A stretch of 64,000 nucleotides of DNA, taken from assembly GCF_004798935.1 (NCBI RefSeq), contig NZ_RAHT01000011.1, forward strand, positions 1-64,000. The letters run 5' to 3'. This stretch comes from Ningiella ruwaisensis (GTDB lineage Bacteria; Pseudomonadota; Gammaproteobacteria; Enterobacterales; Alteromonadaceae). How positions within the stretch are numbered: position 1 is the first letter of the stretch; every line of letters starts with the position of its first letter. Positions 32,957 to 43,172 of this stretch are shown here, one piece after another. The notes beneath the pieces are model-generated. The model ran no database searches and was not told where the DNA came from. It worked only from the letters and a program-made list of their open reading frames with translations. The position numbers and the translations under genes are program-made.

Positions 32957-33406
32957 ATGTCGAGACATTGGCAATACACTCAACGATGGTGCTTTATTTA
33001 TATAAGCATGCTTGGGTTAATGATATTAGGCAATACGGCGGTAAAAGCGCAAGAAGAAAGCGTAAGCTCTGCACCAAGTATTGCATACATTGCGATTGAG
33101 CCTGACATTGTCACAAACTATGCAGGCGACAACAGCGACCGTTTAGGGTTTTTGCGCATCACCATTGAAATGATGCTTGATGAACCTTCTCTGATCCCGG
33201 AAGTTGAACATCATATGCCGCTTTTGCGCGCCACTGCAATCGAGGTGATTGGTGCACAGCCTGAGCAAAAAATAAAGTCTTTAACCGGTCGCGAAGAGAT
33301 GCGCCGACTAATTCTTAAACGCTTTAGGGACATTATGGTGCGTGAGACGGGTGAAGAAACCGTGCGCGACATCATCTTCACCAAATATTTAAGACAAGGC
33401 GGTTAA
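32957..33406 (+). CDS. FliL-family protein
   Basis: A protein of 149 residues with one N-terminal hydrophobic segment (signal or anchor, about 12-33, ending VKAQ) and a periplasmic domain of the FliL type (TNYAGDNSDRLGFLRITIEMML, and LTGREEMRRLILKRFRDIM then VRDIIFTKYLRQ). True FliL sits at the flagellar motor and helps stator function; this copy is far from any flagellar operon and lies divergent from ubiC, a known arrangement in Alteromonadales, so its role may differ. A TTG two codons upstream is possible, but the ATG at 32957 has GAAAAGAG before it. Confidence 0.8.
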   Translation: MSRHWQYTQRWCFIYISMLGLMILGNTAVKAQEESVSSAPSIAYIAIEPDIVTNYAGDNSDRLGFLRITIEMMLDEPSLIPEVEHHMPLLRATAIEVIGAQPEQKIKSLTGREEMRRLILKRFRDIMVRETGEETVRDIIFTKYLRQGG

Positions 33407-33421
33407 GCGCTAAAAGCGTGT

Positions 33422-34345
33422 TTAATGAGAGGTTTTTTGCGCTTTTGGAACCAGCAAGTGTAAACTCAGAGCCAGTAAGCAACCTGCAATCAAACCAAAG
33501 GTGTGAGCCTCATTCGCCATGCTGACATAAAGTAAATCGGCATACCCTAAGGCAAGCCATACAAGGAGAAAAATCACAAAACCATTGGGAATACTGATCC
33601 CCCACTTAGGGCGTAACCAGCCTATCCACCACACAAAACCAAACAGAGCATAAACGACACCCGATAAGCCCCCAAAGTTTGGGCCCGAAACCAGTAGCTG
33701 CGAAATGTTGGCAAACAGATTAGACACCACAAAAAGTACAATCAGCCAGAAAGTACCGAACACACGTTCAAGTTGACCGCCGAATATCCACCACCACATT
33801 AAATTAAAAATAATGTGAATAGCCGAAAAGTGCAAAAATGCGGGGCCAAATAAGCGCCACCACTGATGATTCTCGGCAAGCTGATCAAAGTACTGCATGC
33901 TCAACGCTTGTTGCCAAAAGTCGAAGTAACCGAGCATGCTTGCGCCAAATACAAATAGACAACATGCCATTACCAATACAGTAAAGGGCGCTTTTAATAT
34001 ATCTGAAACACCTGGTAATCCACTTGATGCCAATATTGGCGAACGGCTCCTTGCGAGCTCGCCACTTGACCATGCTGCCTGCTGAAACTTGGGCGCATTC
34101 GGATTTTTTAAAAATTCCTGTGCAATATCTACAGCAGCATCTTTCTGAGACAGATCTTCAATGCTTAACAAGTAGGCCTCAGAAGAATGACTTGAATCAA
34201 TTGCCTCGCTATCACCGGCGTCCTGCTGCGGAGCCTCGTTGACAAAGGCTTTTATTCCCTGTTCATTCAGATATGCTGCAAGCAAACGTGCGGCTTGTTC
34301 TTGTCCAAATCGAATAAGTGGATGATGATCTGTTAACTCTTTCAA
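33422..34345 (-). CDS. glpG: rhomboid intramembrane serine protease
   Basis: A membrane protease of the GlpG group, 307 residues. An N-terminal cytosolic domain (about 1-110) precedes six transmembrane helices. The catalytic dyad is Ser228 in GGLSGVVYA and His281 in NEAHTFG. HIIFNLMWWW near 175 carries the His/Asn of the oxyanion region and the WW of the L1 loop. It is the last gene of a kbl-tdh-glpE-glpG run on the minus strand, 40 bases after glpE, as in E. coli where glpE and glpG are neighbours. It converges with the FliL-like gene (15 bases). Confidence 0.93.
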   Translation of the reverse strand: MKELTDHHPLIRFGQEQAARLLAAYLNEQGIKAFVNEAPQQDAGDSEAIDSSHSSEAYLLSIEDLSQKDAAVDIAQEFLKNPNAPKFQQAAWSSGELARSRSPILASSGLPGVSDILKAPFTVLVMACCLFVFGASMLGYFDFWQQALSMQYFDQLAENHQWWRLFGPAFLHFSAIHIIFNLMWWWIFGGQLERVFGTFWLIVLFVVSNLFANISQLLVSGPNFGGLSGVVYALFGFVWWIGWLRPKWGISIPNGFVIFLLVWLALGYADLLYVSMANEAHTFGLIAGCLLALSLHLLVPKAQKTSH

Positions 34346-34385
34346 GAACGAACCTTCTCGTATTGGTTTTGGTGTTTAGTTTACA

Positions 34386-34715
34386 CTATTGGTCATCTGA
34401 CAATGCGTCGAAAGGATAATTCATTCGCCACGCTTCAAATCCGCCGTCCATGCTATAAACCTCCTCAAATCCTTGGTGCAGCATATACTGAGCGGCCTGT
34501 TGAGATGAGATACCATGATAGCAACAAACTACAACGGGCATATCAAAATCATTTTCTTGCATAAACTGCGTTATGCTTCCATTTGTTAAATGAAACGCAC
34601 CGGGAATATGACCTTTTGCAAAAGATTGCTCGTCGCGAATATCAACCACTTTGATCTCACCTTTATCCAGGCGTTGCTTGGTTTGTTCTGGCGAAATGTG
34701 TTCAAATTGTTCCAT
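34386..34715 (-). CDS. glpE: thiosulfate sulfurtransferase GlpE (single rhodanese)
   Basis: A single-domain rhodanese of 109 residues that moves sulfane sulfur from thiosulfate to cyanide or thioredoxin. The active-site loop is CCYHGISS with Cys65, the same number as in E. coli GlpE (108 residues). [19 protein letters not shown] is the rhodanese N-terminal signature. It sits between tdh (50 bases upstream) and glpG on the same strand. Confidence 0.94.
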   Translation of the reverse strand: MEQFEHISPEQTKQRLDKGEIKVVDIRDEQSFAKGHIPGAFHLTNGSITQFMQENDFDMPVVVCCYHGISSQQAAQYMLHQGFEEVYSMDGGFEAWRMNYPFDALSDDQ

Positions 34716-34765
34716 GACAGTCTCTTTAAATAAGCTTGAATTTAGATTTTAGTAAGGTGTGTGCT

Positions 34766-35854
34766 CTAGGCTATCCAGTCCAATATGACTTTGCCTGAGC
34801 GACCAGAGCCCATAATTTCAAAACCCTTTGCAAATTCATCCACCGGCATTTGATGCGTAATAATGGGAGAGAGATCCAATCCGCTCTGTAACAGACTAAC
34901 CATCTTATACCAGGTTTCGAACATTTCTCTTCCGTAAATGCCTTTAATCGTCAGCCCCTTAAAAATAACCTTGTTCCAATCAATAGCCACATCTTGCGGC
35001 GGAATACCTAACATCGCAATTTTGCCGCCGTGATTCATTTTATCAAGCATATCTCTGAAAGCAGCCGGTACACCTGACATTTCAAGGCCAATATCAAAAC
35101 CTTCTGTCATACCCAGTTCGTTCATTACTTCTTTTAAATTTTCAGAAGCAACATTCACCACGCGAGACGCGCCCATTTTAGAAGCAAGAGAAAGACGGTA
35201 GTCGTTAATATCTGTGATGACAACGTGACGTGCACCGACATGACGTGCTACCGCTGCAGCCATGATACCGATAGGTCCGGCACCAGTAATAAGCACATCT
35301 TCACCCACTAAATCAAAAGAAAGCGCGGTATGTACGGCATTGCCGAAGGGGTCGAAAATAGCGGCAAGGTCGTCGCTGATATTATTTGGAATTTTAAAAG
35401 CATTGAACGCTGGAATCACCAGATACTCAGCGAAGGCACCCTGGCGATTAACGCCAACGCCTGTAGTATTTCGACATAAGTGTCTGCGACCTGCCCGGCA
35501 GTTGCGACAGTGCCCGCAGGTAATATGACCTTCGCCACTGACTCGATCACCGGTTTTAAAGCCGGCGACCTCAGAGCCCATATCAACCACCTCACCCACA
35601 TATTCATGGCCAACTACCATCGGCACCGGAATTGTTTGCTGAGACCATTCATCCCAGTTGTAAATATGCATATCGGTGCCGCATATAGCAGTTTTACGAA
35701 TTTTAATCAGTAAATCGTTTGGACCGATTTCAGGAATTGGGCTTTCAACCATCCATATTCCGGGCTCACGCTTTTGTTTTGAAAGCGACTTCATAGTCGT
35801 ATTCATTGTGGAAGTAGAACCGGTATTTTGAGAACGTATGTTTGTTATGCTCAT
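34766..35854 (-). CDS. tdh: L-threonine 3-dehydrogenase
   Basis: A cytoplasmic zinc enzyme that oxidises threonine to 2-amino-3-ketobutyrate with NAD. It is nearly identical in layout to E. coli Tdh: [15 protein letters not shown] and GHEYVGEVV hold catalytic zinc ligands, [19 protein letters not shown] the structural zinc, and [12 protein letters not shown] the NAD site. As given it has 362 residues, 20 more than expected at the N-terminus ([20 protein letters not shown]), with start ATGA overlapping the kbl stop and AGGA before it. Starting at the internal Met (35794) would give 342 residues, like E. coli, but lacks a clear ribosome binding site. It forms an operon with kbl. Confidence 0.95.
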   Translation of the reverse strand: MSITNIRSQNTGSTSTMNTTMKSLSKQKREPGIWMVESPIPEIGPNDLLIKIRKTAICGTDMHIYNWDEWSQQTIPVPMVVGHEYVGEVVDMGSEVAGFKTGDRVSGEGHITCGHCRNCRAGRRHLCRNTTGVGVNRQGAFAEYLVIPAFNAFKIPNNISDDLAAIFDPFGNAVHTALSFDLVGEDVLITGAGPIGIMAAAVARHVGARHVVITDINDYRLSLASKMGASRVVNVASENLKEVMNELGMTEGFDIGLEMSGVPAAFRDMLDKMNHGGKIAMLGIPPQDVAIDWNKVIFKGLTIKGIYGREMFETWYKMVSLLQSGLDLSPIITHQMPVDEFAKGFEIMGSGRSGKVILDWIA

Positions 35855-37050
35855 GATCCTATGACACCCATTTCGCGACCTACTTGAATAAAGGCATCCA
35901 CAGCTTGGTCGATTTGGTCAATGCTGTGAGCAGCCGACATTTGCGTGCGAATTCGCGCTTTTCCTTTTGGTACCACAGGATAAGAAAAGCCAATCACATA
36001 AATGCCTCGCTCGAGCATTTTATCAGCCATTTCGCTGGCAAGTTTGGCATCTCCCAGCATGACCGGGATAATCGCGTGGTCTTTGCCAGATAAAGTGAAA
36101 CCCGCTTCTTCCATGCGCTTTCTAAAATGCGCCGCATTGGCTTTAAGTTTATCACGCAGTTCTTGTCCCTCTTCCATCATCTCGAATACTTTGAGCGAAG
36201 CGGCAACAATAGGGGGCGCAACAGAATTGGAAAACAGATACGGGCGCGAACGCTGACGCAACCAATCAATTACCGCTTTTTTACCCGATGTAAATCCACC
36301 TGAGGCGCCGCCAAGTGCTTTTCCAAGCGTACCGGTAATAATGTCTACTCTGCCCATTACGTCACAATATTCGTGAGAGCCTCTACCTTTTTCGCCAACA
36401 AAACCGGTTGCGTGACAGTCGTCAACCATCACCATGGCATCGTATTTGTCTGCCAAATCACACACACCCTTCAAATTGGCAATAACGCCATCCATAGAAA
36501 ATACGCCATCGGTTGCAATGAGTTTAAAACGAGCACCATCGGCAGCCGCTTGTTTTAACTGCGCTTCTAGTGCTTCCATATTGTTACTTTCATAACGGTA
36601 TCGTTTAGCCTTGGAAAGCCTTACGCCATCAATGATACTGGCATGATTAAGCGAATCAGAAATGACCGCGTCTTCGGCGCTTAGAATGGTCTCAAACAAA
36701 CCACCATTTGCATCAAAGCAAGATGGATACAGGATAGTGTCTTCCATTCCTAAGAACTGGCTAATTTTACGCTCCAATGCTTTGTGAATATCTTGCGTAC
36801 CGCAGATAAAGCGCACAGACGCCACACCAAACCCATGACTATCTAACCCATCTTTTGCTGCCTGAATGAGGGAAGGATGATTGGCCAGACCCAAATAATT
36901 ATTCGCACAAAAGTTCAGTACGTGCTCACCTGATTGCACTTCAATATCGGAATATTGCTGAGAAGTAATCACCCGCTCTTTTTTATAAAGCCCTTGTTCT
37001 TTGGTTTCGTTAAGTTGGGTATTGAGATGATCAACAAATGCTTGAGACAT
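35851..37050 (-). CDS. kbl: 2-amino-3-ketobutyrate CoA ligase
   Basis: A PLP enzyme of the alpha-oxoamine synthase family (399 residues, as in E. coli) that splits 2-amino-3-ketobutyrate with CoA to glycine and acetyl-CoA, the second step after Tdh. Signatures are [13 protein letters not shown] near 47, [11 protein letters not shown] near 133, [10 protein letters not shown] near 207 and the PLP-lysine loop [13 protein letters not shown] near 240. It is the first gene of the kbl-tdh pair, with a 4-base overlap at the junction, so both are translated together. The upstream gap of about 240 bases to the thioesterase gene should hold divergent promoters. Confidence 0.96.
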   Translation of the reverse strand: MSQAFVDHLNTQLNETKEQGLYKKERVITSQQYSDIEVQSGEHVLNFCANNYLGLANHPSLIQAAKDGLDSHGFGVASVRFICGTQDIHKALERKISQFLGMEDTILYPSCFDANGGLFETILSAEDAVISDSLNHASIIDGVRLSKAKRYRYESNNMEALEAQLKQAAADGARFKLIATDGVFSMDGVIANLKGVCDLADKYDAMVMVDDCHATGFVGEKGRGSHEYCDVMGRVDIITGTLGKALGGASGGFTSGKKAVIDWLRQRSRPYLFSNSVAPPIVAASLKVFEMMEEGQELRDKLKANAAHFRKRMEEAGFTLSGKDHAIIPVMLGDAKLASEMADKMLERGIYVIGFSYPVVPKGKARIRTQMSAAHSIDQIDQAVDAFIQVGREMGVIGS

Positions 37051-37290
37051 GTGCGCGCCTTTTAGCTAAATTCAAATTTGCGTGAATTTTAGCGTTTCGC
37101 ACAGCTTTAGCAAAACTTTATGTAAAAATTAGTTTTAGCGAAAGTGAAGGTATTGGTAGCGCGGATTTACAGAGGCATTTTAATGCTTATTGGCGAACCA
37201 ATAAAACTTTCGCCAACTCTGCTGTGGCATTGATCCAATAAGACATAGCATTTATGCTCGTGCTATTACCGACTTACTACTCATCATAAT

Positions 37291-37875
37291 ATGCTCAAAG
37301 AGAACAAAAACGCCCCTAGCGACTTCCGCACGGTTAAATCGTCGCAAATTATTTTAAAAGAGCTCATGATCCCAAGTTATGCTAATTTTGGCGGCAAAGT
37401 ACATGGCGGCGTGATCCTGTCTCTAATGGATAAAATTGCTTACACGGCGGCTGCGTCTCATAGCAGGGCATATTGTGTGACCGCTTCTGTGGATTCGGTA
37501 AATTTTGTGAATTCGGTCGATGTCGGTGAACTCGTAACGCTTATGGCGTCTGTAAATTATGTTGGGCGCTCCTCTATGGAGGTAGGCATAAAAGTTATCT
37601 CTGAGGACTTTAAACGAGGTATAGATAAACACACCAACACGTCTTACTTCACCATGGTAGCGATAGACGAAGTAAGCCGTAAATCTATCCCCGTGCCAGG
37701 CTTAATCCTCGAAACACATCAAGAGGTAGAGCGCTTTATAAAAGGGAAATTTCGAAAGCAATACAAAATAGATTATCAGCGTCAATTTATGGACTTAAGA
37801 GAAAATCTGGATATGGAAAAAGAGAAAGAAAAACTATTGGTAGAAAACTGCGTAGTGAAAATGCAGTCTCACTAG
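37291..37875 (+). CDS. acyl-CoA thioesterase (hotdog fold)
   Basis: A cytoplasmic thioesterase of 194 residues in the YciA/BACH group, which hydrolyses acyl-CoA to fatty acid and CoA. The hotdog helix signature is ANFGGKVHGGVILSLMDKIAY (from about residue 30), with the conserved Asn-x-x-Gly and Asp. A second region, VNYVGRSSMEVGIKV, completes the sheet. A charged C-terminal extension (about 150-194, LRENLDMEKEKEKLL) may help oligomerise. The start lacks a clear ribosome binding site. Its substrate chain length cannot be told. Confidence 0.85.
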   Translation: MLKENKNAPSDFRTVKSSQIILKELMIPSYANFGGKVHGGVILSLMDKIAYTAAASHSRAYCVTASVDSVNFVNSVDVGELVTLMASVNYVGRSSMEVGIKVISEDFKRGIDKHTNTSYFTMVAIDEVSRKSIPVPGLILETHQEVERFIKGKFRKQYKIDYQRQFMDLRENLDMEKEKEKLLVENCVVKMQSH

Positions 37876-37968
37876 CAAGGCGCAACTAAAAGCGAGAGGC
37901 GCAAACTCCCAAAGCTTTACGTTATGGCGATTCGATTCTGCCTGAGAAAGCCAGACCGTGGTGTTGAA

Positions 37969-39039
37969 TCATCTTTTCAATGCTTCGTCTACAAGCTGCT
38001 TTACCTGCTCAAGCTCAATTTTCGCCATTAAGTTATCGCCTTTCGCTCGCTTGCCCCAAGGCAGATTTTCCCACGACTGACCAAATTGCTGTTCAACGCA
38101 CTGCTCATAAACAGACGCCACCAGCGATTGACTCATGTAGGGGCCGGTGCGTTTTGGGTTGCTATGCGCATACAAACCAATGACTTTGGTGCCTTGTGTG
38201 GTCGCCATGTGCGCAGGTCCTGTATCTGGGGCGAGCACCAATTCTGCATGTTTAAGCACGCAAAGCATCTGTAATAAACTGGTTTTGCCCACCAAATCCA
38301 TGCTTATTGAAGGGCTGTACCTGATGATTGCGTCGCGCGTGCTTGCATCTAAAGGACCGGGGCCACCGCACAATATAACGTGGAATCCTTTGCTTTTTAT
38401 ATAATCCGCAATCTCGGCATAGCGCTCGGGTAACCAGTTTCGCTGTGCTTTGGAAGCGGTGGGGCTTATCACCACATAGGGACACAAATCATGCGAATTT
38501 TCATTTTCGCCATGTGATCTTAACGTTGAAAAAGTTTGCCTAAACCATTCTTCATCTTGCTCAGAAGGTCTTAAAGACCAACTAATCTCAGCATTTTTAG
38601 GCACACCAATGGTGTGGGCAAAGGCCATAAATCCGTCTAATACATGTGCATGCGGTTGCGCTTCAATACGTTCATTTATAAACAGCGAGTGCAACTCTTT
38701 GCTTCGGTGCCAATCAAAACCAATACGCCGCTTTGCCTTGATCAGTCTTGAAAGCAAATTCGCTCTAAGCGCAACTTGCATCACAAAAAGTGCGTCAAAT
38801 TCCGTACCTGACAATGCTGCTTTGACTTGCTGTTTAGCTGCTTTCCCGCCTTTTTTATCGTAAACAACAAAATGAACCTTGGGTAGATGCTTGAGTAAGC
38901 TGTATTCAACCTTTCCGATAATCCAGGTAATCTCAATATCGGGCCGATGAATTTGCACGGCATTAACCATAGCTGCAGCGTGGCATACGTCGCCAATGGC
39001 CGATAGTCTGAGGATACAAAGTTTGAAAGGCTTAGTCAC
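37969..39039 (-). CDS. GT9 heptosyltransferase-family protein
   Basis: A cytoplasmic-face glycosyltransferase of 356 residues, family GT9, of the kind that adds heptose from ADP-heptose to LPS inner core. The N-terminal domain has LRLSAIGDVCHAAAMVNAV and the C-terminal domain VISPTASKAQRNWLPERYAEIA, LCGGPGP and LAPDTGPAHMATTQGTKVIGLYAHSNP, all GT9 features; the last holds the nucleotide-binding site. It fits WaaC/WaaF/WaaQ-like proteins but the acceptor is unknown. The start appears to be GTG. It is divergent from the KDO kinase gene, in a small LPS-core cluster. Confidence 0.88.
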   Translation of the reverse strand: MTKPFKLCILRLSAIGDVCHAAAMVNAVQIHRPDIEITWIIGKVEYSLLKHLPKVHFVVYDKKGGKAAKQQVKAALSGTEFDALFVMQVALRANLLSRLIKAKRRIGFDWHRSKELHSLFINERIEAQPHAHVLDGFMAFAHTIGVPKNAEISWSLRPSEQDEEWFRQTFSTLRSHGENENSHDLCPYVVISPTASKAQRNWLPERYAEIADYIKSKGFHVILCGGPGPLDASTRDAIIRYSPSISMDLVGKTSLLQMLCVLKHAELVLAPDTGPAHMATTQGTKVIGLYAHSNPKRTGPYMSQSLVASVYEQCVEQQFGQSWENLPWGKRAKGDNLMAKIELEQVKQLVDEALKR

Positions 39040-39237
39040 AGCGGATGATGCTCATTTACTAACACAATTTGCTTCAAGCAAGAGGTCGACTGTTCACTGC
39101 TTAAGTGGTCCTATTTTCAAGCTAATTAAAAAACGTAGCGTTTAAGCAAGGCACAGCATTAAAATTTTTGTTATGTTACCTGACGATAAAAATAATCATA
39201 GTTTTTTTACTTTAAGGGCTTTTTTAGGACAGAATGG

Positions 39238-39963
39238 ATGAGCATTGATGTACAGACCTCACCCGATAAAGTGAGTTTGTTGCGCACAGAATTAGGCATG
39301 TCACTGCATCTTGGTTTAAAACACTTCGATTTAGAATATCTGCAAAGTAAAAACGCAATCACTCACACTGCCGCTGGTCGCGGAAAAGTCTACTTTTTTC
39401 GCCATGCAGATAAAGAGCTGGTGCTTCGGCATTACTATCGTGGAGGACTGGTCGGTAAAATAAATAAGGACCATTTTATTTACACTGGCATCTTCCAAAC
39501 GCGCGCGTTTAAAGAATTACAAATATTAGACTTTTTAAACGATCAGGATATTAACGTTCCTCATCCTGTTGCCGCGCGTATTGAGCGGTTCGGCTTTTCC
39601 TATAGGGCGGACATCATCACAGAAGTGGTTGCTGATGCACAAGAGCTGCATGAAATGTTAAAAATGCACACGGTTGACGATGGGCTATGGGTTGAAATTG
39701 GCAAAACCTTAGGGAAATTACATCGGTTGAAGGTGCGACACGACGACATCAATGTGAAAAATATCCTGGTGCAAGGCGGTAAAAAAATTGTATTGATTGA
39801 TTTTGATAAGTGCTCCCGGCAAGCCTACGGAAACTGGCAGTCAGCGAATCTTGCGCGCTTTTATCGCTCTTTGATTAAGCAAAGCAAAGGCCATCAGCCG
39901 TACTATTTTACTCAGTCGAACTGGGAAAGCTTGCAAGCTGGCTATGCTGAGATCACGTCTTAA
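39238..39963 (+). CDS. kdkA: 3-deoxy-D-manno-octulosonic acid kinase
   Basis: A membrane-associated kinase of 241 residues that phosphorylates the single KDO sugar of lipid A precursor at O-4, as in Haemophilus and Vibrio. The fold is protein-kinase-like: FFRHADKELVLRHYYRGGLVGKI (the Lys/Gly region), then HRLKVRHDDINVKNIL with the catalytic Asp (near 178) and Asn, and VLIDFDKCSR in place of DFG. AGGACAGA precedes the ATG. Its stop overlaps the convergent wzi-like gene by 4 bases. A KDO kinase suggests the LPS has a single phosphorylated KDO. Confidence 0.92.
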   Translation: MSIDVQTSPDKVSLLRTELGMSLHLGLKHFDLEYLQSKNAITHTAAGRGKVYFFRHADKELVLRHYYRGGLVGKINKDHFIYTGIFQTRAFKELQILDFLNDQDINVPHPVAARIERFGFSYRADIITEVVADAQELHEMLKMHTVDDGLWVEIGKTLGKLHRLKVRHDDINVKNILVQGGKKIVLIDFDKCSRQAYGNWQSANLARFYRSLIKQSKGHQPYYFTQSNWESLQAGYAEITS

Positions 39964-41477
39964 AAAGCATACTGGGCTTTAAGATAAACAAGTGCATCAA
40001 CCTCATCATCCTGATTGACAAACTCGCGATTTGCAACGCTGCCCCCTGCTTTTAACAGCCAGTTACCCACCGGCTTTTGGTAATAGCCCGACAGCTCGAG
40101 TACATCCTCTGTCACATCTTCAGTCAGTACAGGCGACGGGCGTGTACCATCAGGATTTAATTCAGCAGAGCGCAAATAAACTTCCGCCACCGCGCCATCT
40201 TCAAAACGATAATTTGCGCCTAAAGTAATTTGCTTGGCATCGGAATCAAAGGTACTGCCTAAAGCTCTGCCGTACATACGATAACCCGTTTGATAGGTAC
40301 CGTGCTCATAATAACAGTTGGTTATAGTACTTCCCTGACCTGCACAGGCCACATTAGTATCACTGGTTTCAAGAAACACTTTAGCTGTATGAATATATGT
40401 TGACACTCCAAACAAATTTGCATTGTCTGTCACCTTGTAACCATGAACAGCATCTTCGCCAATACGCTGGGCATAAATACTTACTGGGCGAGAAAAGGCT
40501 GTAAAACTATAAGAAATATCAAAGCCAGCGAGATGGTTTCCCTGCTTTGTTACCTGTGCGTCTGTACAACCTTCTGGTAGTTCACACGTTGCTTCAAATG
40601 TGATGACTTTCCATAAATCCGATAAACTGTCTGGTTGACCATCCCCACCCCACATAGCTACCCAAGAAGCTCCCCACTCAAAACCTTTAAATGGACGGGA
40701 CGTAAACCGCGTCATAATGACTCTTGCATCTGGTACAATTCGATTGCTGTCTAATTGCCCTAGTTGAGTAGTGAAATACCAGGGACCTAGCCAACTTAAC
40801 CACCTACTCTCGGATTCGGTAGTCAAGGAGCGAGACAAAGCGACGGATTTTATTGGACGGGTATTATTTGACAAAATTAATGACGAAGACTGAGCCGGTC
40901 CCCAAAATTGGTCAAGTGAGCCTACCCGAAGATTCCAGTCACCAAACTGATAGGCTAAAAAAGAATTATCAAAATTCGTGCGCCCGCCGCTTGCGTAGTT
41001 CGCTGTTAATTGACCTGACCAACGCTGATGATAAAACTCCTTGCTGATGCTTAATTTTCCGGTTTCTTCCGTTCCATCATCGAGGCTACGAAAACGCACT
41101 TCATCGCTACTTGCCTGTAGAGTAATAAACTGCCTGGATTGCTGACGTTTATTGATAGACAAATAATGTTGCAATCGTTTTAGCGCTTGAGCCGGCATAT
41201 AAGGCATGGAGTCATCATCAATGCTTGCCAGTTCATCAGCCACACCTTTCCATGGTATTGGGAAGGTCGTTACTGCTGAATTTATATAGCCCCACTCGGC
41301 AAGGGTTTGCACATCGTAATGCAATTGTTTGTCTTGTGTACCAATCCATGCCGACGCTTCTAAATTAGATGAATACGAAATTGAACCACCAAATATAAAC
41401 GCGTAAACAACGCTAAAAGCCAATTTATTCAAATTTTGATTATTCCTTCGCCAATCGAAATAGTGTTTGCTCATCAC
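39960..41477 (-). CDS. Wzi-family outer-membrane protein
   Basis: A predicted 18-stranded-type outer-membrane beta-barrel of 505 residues, in the capsule assembly Wzi family; E. coli Wzi binds capsule at the surface. The N-terminal hydrophobic region (about 18-43) serves as signal. The sequence after the signal (WIGTQDKQLHYDVQTLAEWGYI, then PIPWKG) is typical of Wzi-like proteins. Barrel strands alternate with Tyr/Phe/Trp-rich turns, and the protein ends in YLKAQYAF, the Phe-ending signal for barrel insertion. No other capsule export genes are near; the LPS genes around suggest a surface polysaccharide role. Confidence 0.82.
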   Translation of the reverse strand: MMSKHYFDWRRNNQNLNKLAFSVVYAFIFGGSISYSSNLEASAWIGTQDKQLHYDVQTLAEWGYINSAVTTFPIPWKGVADELASIDDDSMPYMPAQALKRLQHYLSINKRQQSRQFITLQASSDEVRFRSLDDGTEETGKLSISKEFYHQRWSGQLTANYASGGRTNFDNSFLAYQFGDWNLRVGSLDQFWGPAQSSSLILSNNTRPIKSVALSRSLTTESESRWLSWLGPWYFTTQLGQLDSNRIVPDARVIMTRFTSRPFKGFEWGASWVAMWGGDGQPDSLSDLWKVITFEATCELPEGCTDAQVTKQGNHLAGFDISYSFTAFSRPVSIYAQRIGEDAVHGYKVTDNANLFGVSTYIHTAKVFLETSDTNVACAGQGSTITNCYYEHGTYQTGYRMYGRALGSTFDSDAKQITLGANYRFEDGAVAEVYLRSAELNPDGTRPSPVLTEDVTEDVLELSGYYQKPVGNWLLKAGGSVANREFVNQDDEVDALVYLKAQYAF

Positions 41478-41519
41478 CTAGAGCAAAAATGAGATCGGAT
41501 TATAATCCAATTGAACTGA

Positions 41520-42119
<600 letters not shown>

Positions 42120-42184
42120 TCATAGAGTTACAAGTTTATCCTCCCAGTTTAAATACAACTGATTTCGAACTACAAAATCAACAA

Positions 42185-42913
42185 TCAATAACGTTTTTTT
42201 GGTTTGATAGAGTTATTAATTTTGAAAGAAATTTGCTGGAAAATTCGGTTTAATCGTCGCTTTTTTTGGAGATTTCGCTTAGACGTATCGCAAATGTCAC
42301 TCTTAATGTCATGGGTATGAGAAAATGGGAACGGTTGCAAGCCGATTATTTCAATATTTATTTCCCACCAATGCTGCAAATCTACATCGATTGGTCTGTA
42401 AAATCGGTCAGAAAACTCGAGAAGTCGTTTCGCACCATTTAAACTAACTAGTTGCGCGCAGGTTTGAGCCGGAACTTTCTTAAACGCAACTAGCTCACCC
42501 GAACCTACCATCTCAAGCACTTTCGTTTTTCTTGGCCTGCCAAGCTGATTTGCCAGCTTTACATAATCAAATTTGCGGTTTGAAGCAACCAAAGCAAGAA
42601 TATTTTCTAGCCCACTTTCTATTAAAAAGTCATCCTCTAATATAATTGCAGCTGGTAAAGCTCGCTCTACTATTTGTTGCCAAGCTTTTCGGTGGCTTAG
42701 ATAACATGCAATTTCACCCGGCGTTAAAGCGCGATGGTATTTTTGTTTATTTTGTTCAATACAATAATGTTTGTATAACTCTTCTCTAGAAATCGCTCTG
42801 CCGTCTACCGCACTAATTCGCTCGAACTTAATACCTAAATTATCAAGCTGAGTAGACGCTTTCTTAAGTCGTCCTTCAGATCTATCCAGATTAATCACAA
42901 AAATAGGTAACAT
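42185..42913 (-). CDS. GT25 family glycosyltransferase (LOS/LPS type)
   Basis: A glycosyltransferase of 242 residues, family GT25 (Lex2B/LgtB-like galactosyl- or glucosyltransferases of lipooligosaccharide). PIFVINLDRSEGRLKKA at the start and LTPGEIACYLSHRKAWQQIV near 68 are signature parts, and LEDDFLIE near 95 is the metal-binding EDD motif. VDLQHWWEINIEIIGLQPFPFSH near 195 completes the family pattern. The Lys/Arg-rich C-terminus may lie at the membrane. It is minus-strand, facing coaD's end and divergent from the GT2 gene. Confidence 0.87.
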   Translation of the reverse strand: MLPIFVINLDRSEGRLKKASTQLDNLGIKFERISAVDGRAISREELYKHYCIEQNKQKYHRALTPGEIACYLSHRKAWQQIVERALPAAIILEDDFLIESGLENILALVASNRKFDYVKLANQLGRPRKTKVLEMVGSGELVAFKKVPAQTCAQLVSLNGAKRLLEFSDRFYRPIDVDLQHWWEINIEIIGLQPFPFSHTHDIKSDICDTSKRNLQKKRRLNRIFQQISFKINNSIKPKKRY

Positions 42914-43172
42914 CTTTTCAACACGTATTTTATTGTATGCGCCACAATATTCGATTTAATTCTTTAATAGCAGTTCACCTAAACAGATGAATGATGCGTT
43001 AAGTTTGACCGATAGCATGACGAAGGTAAAGCAGAAAGGGAAAGAAAATTTGTTGCATAACTGCGATAATATCTAATGCCATGTGTTTGTAAATTGAGTC
43101 TAATTATTGGTACGCATCAATATTTTTGGTATATCATAAAAGTTCCGATAGTGTATTGATGGTGGTCTGATT

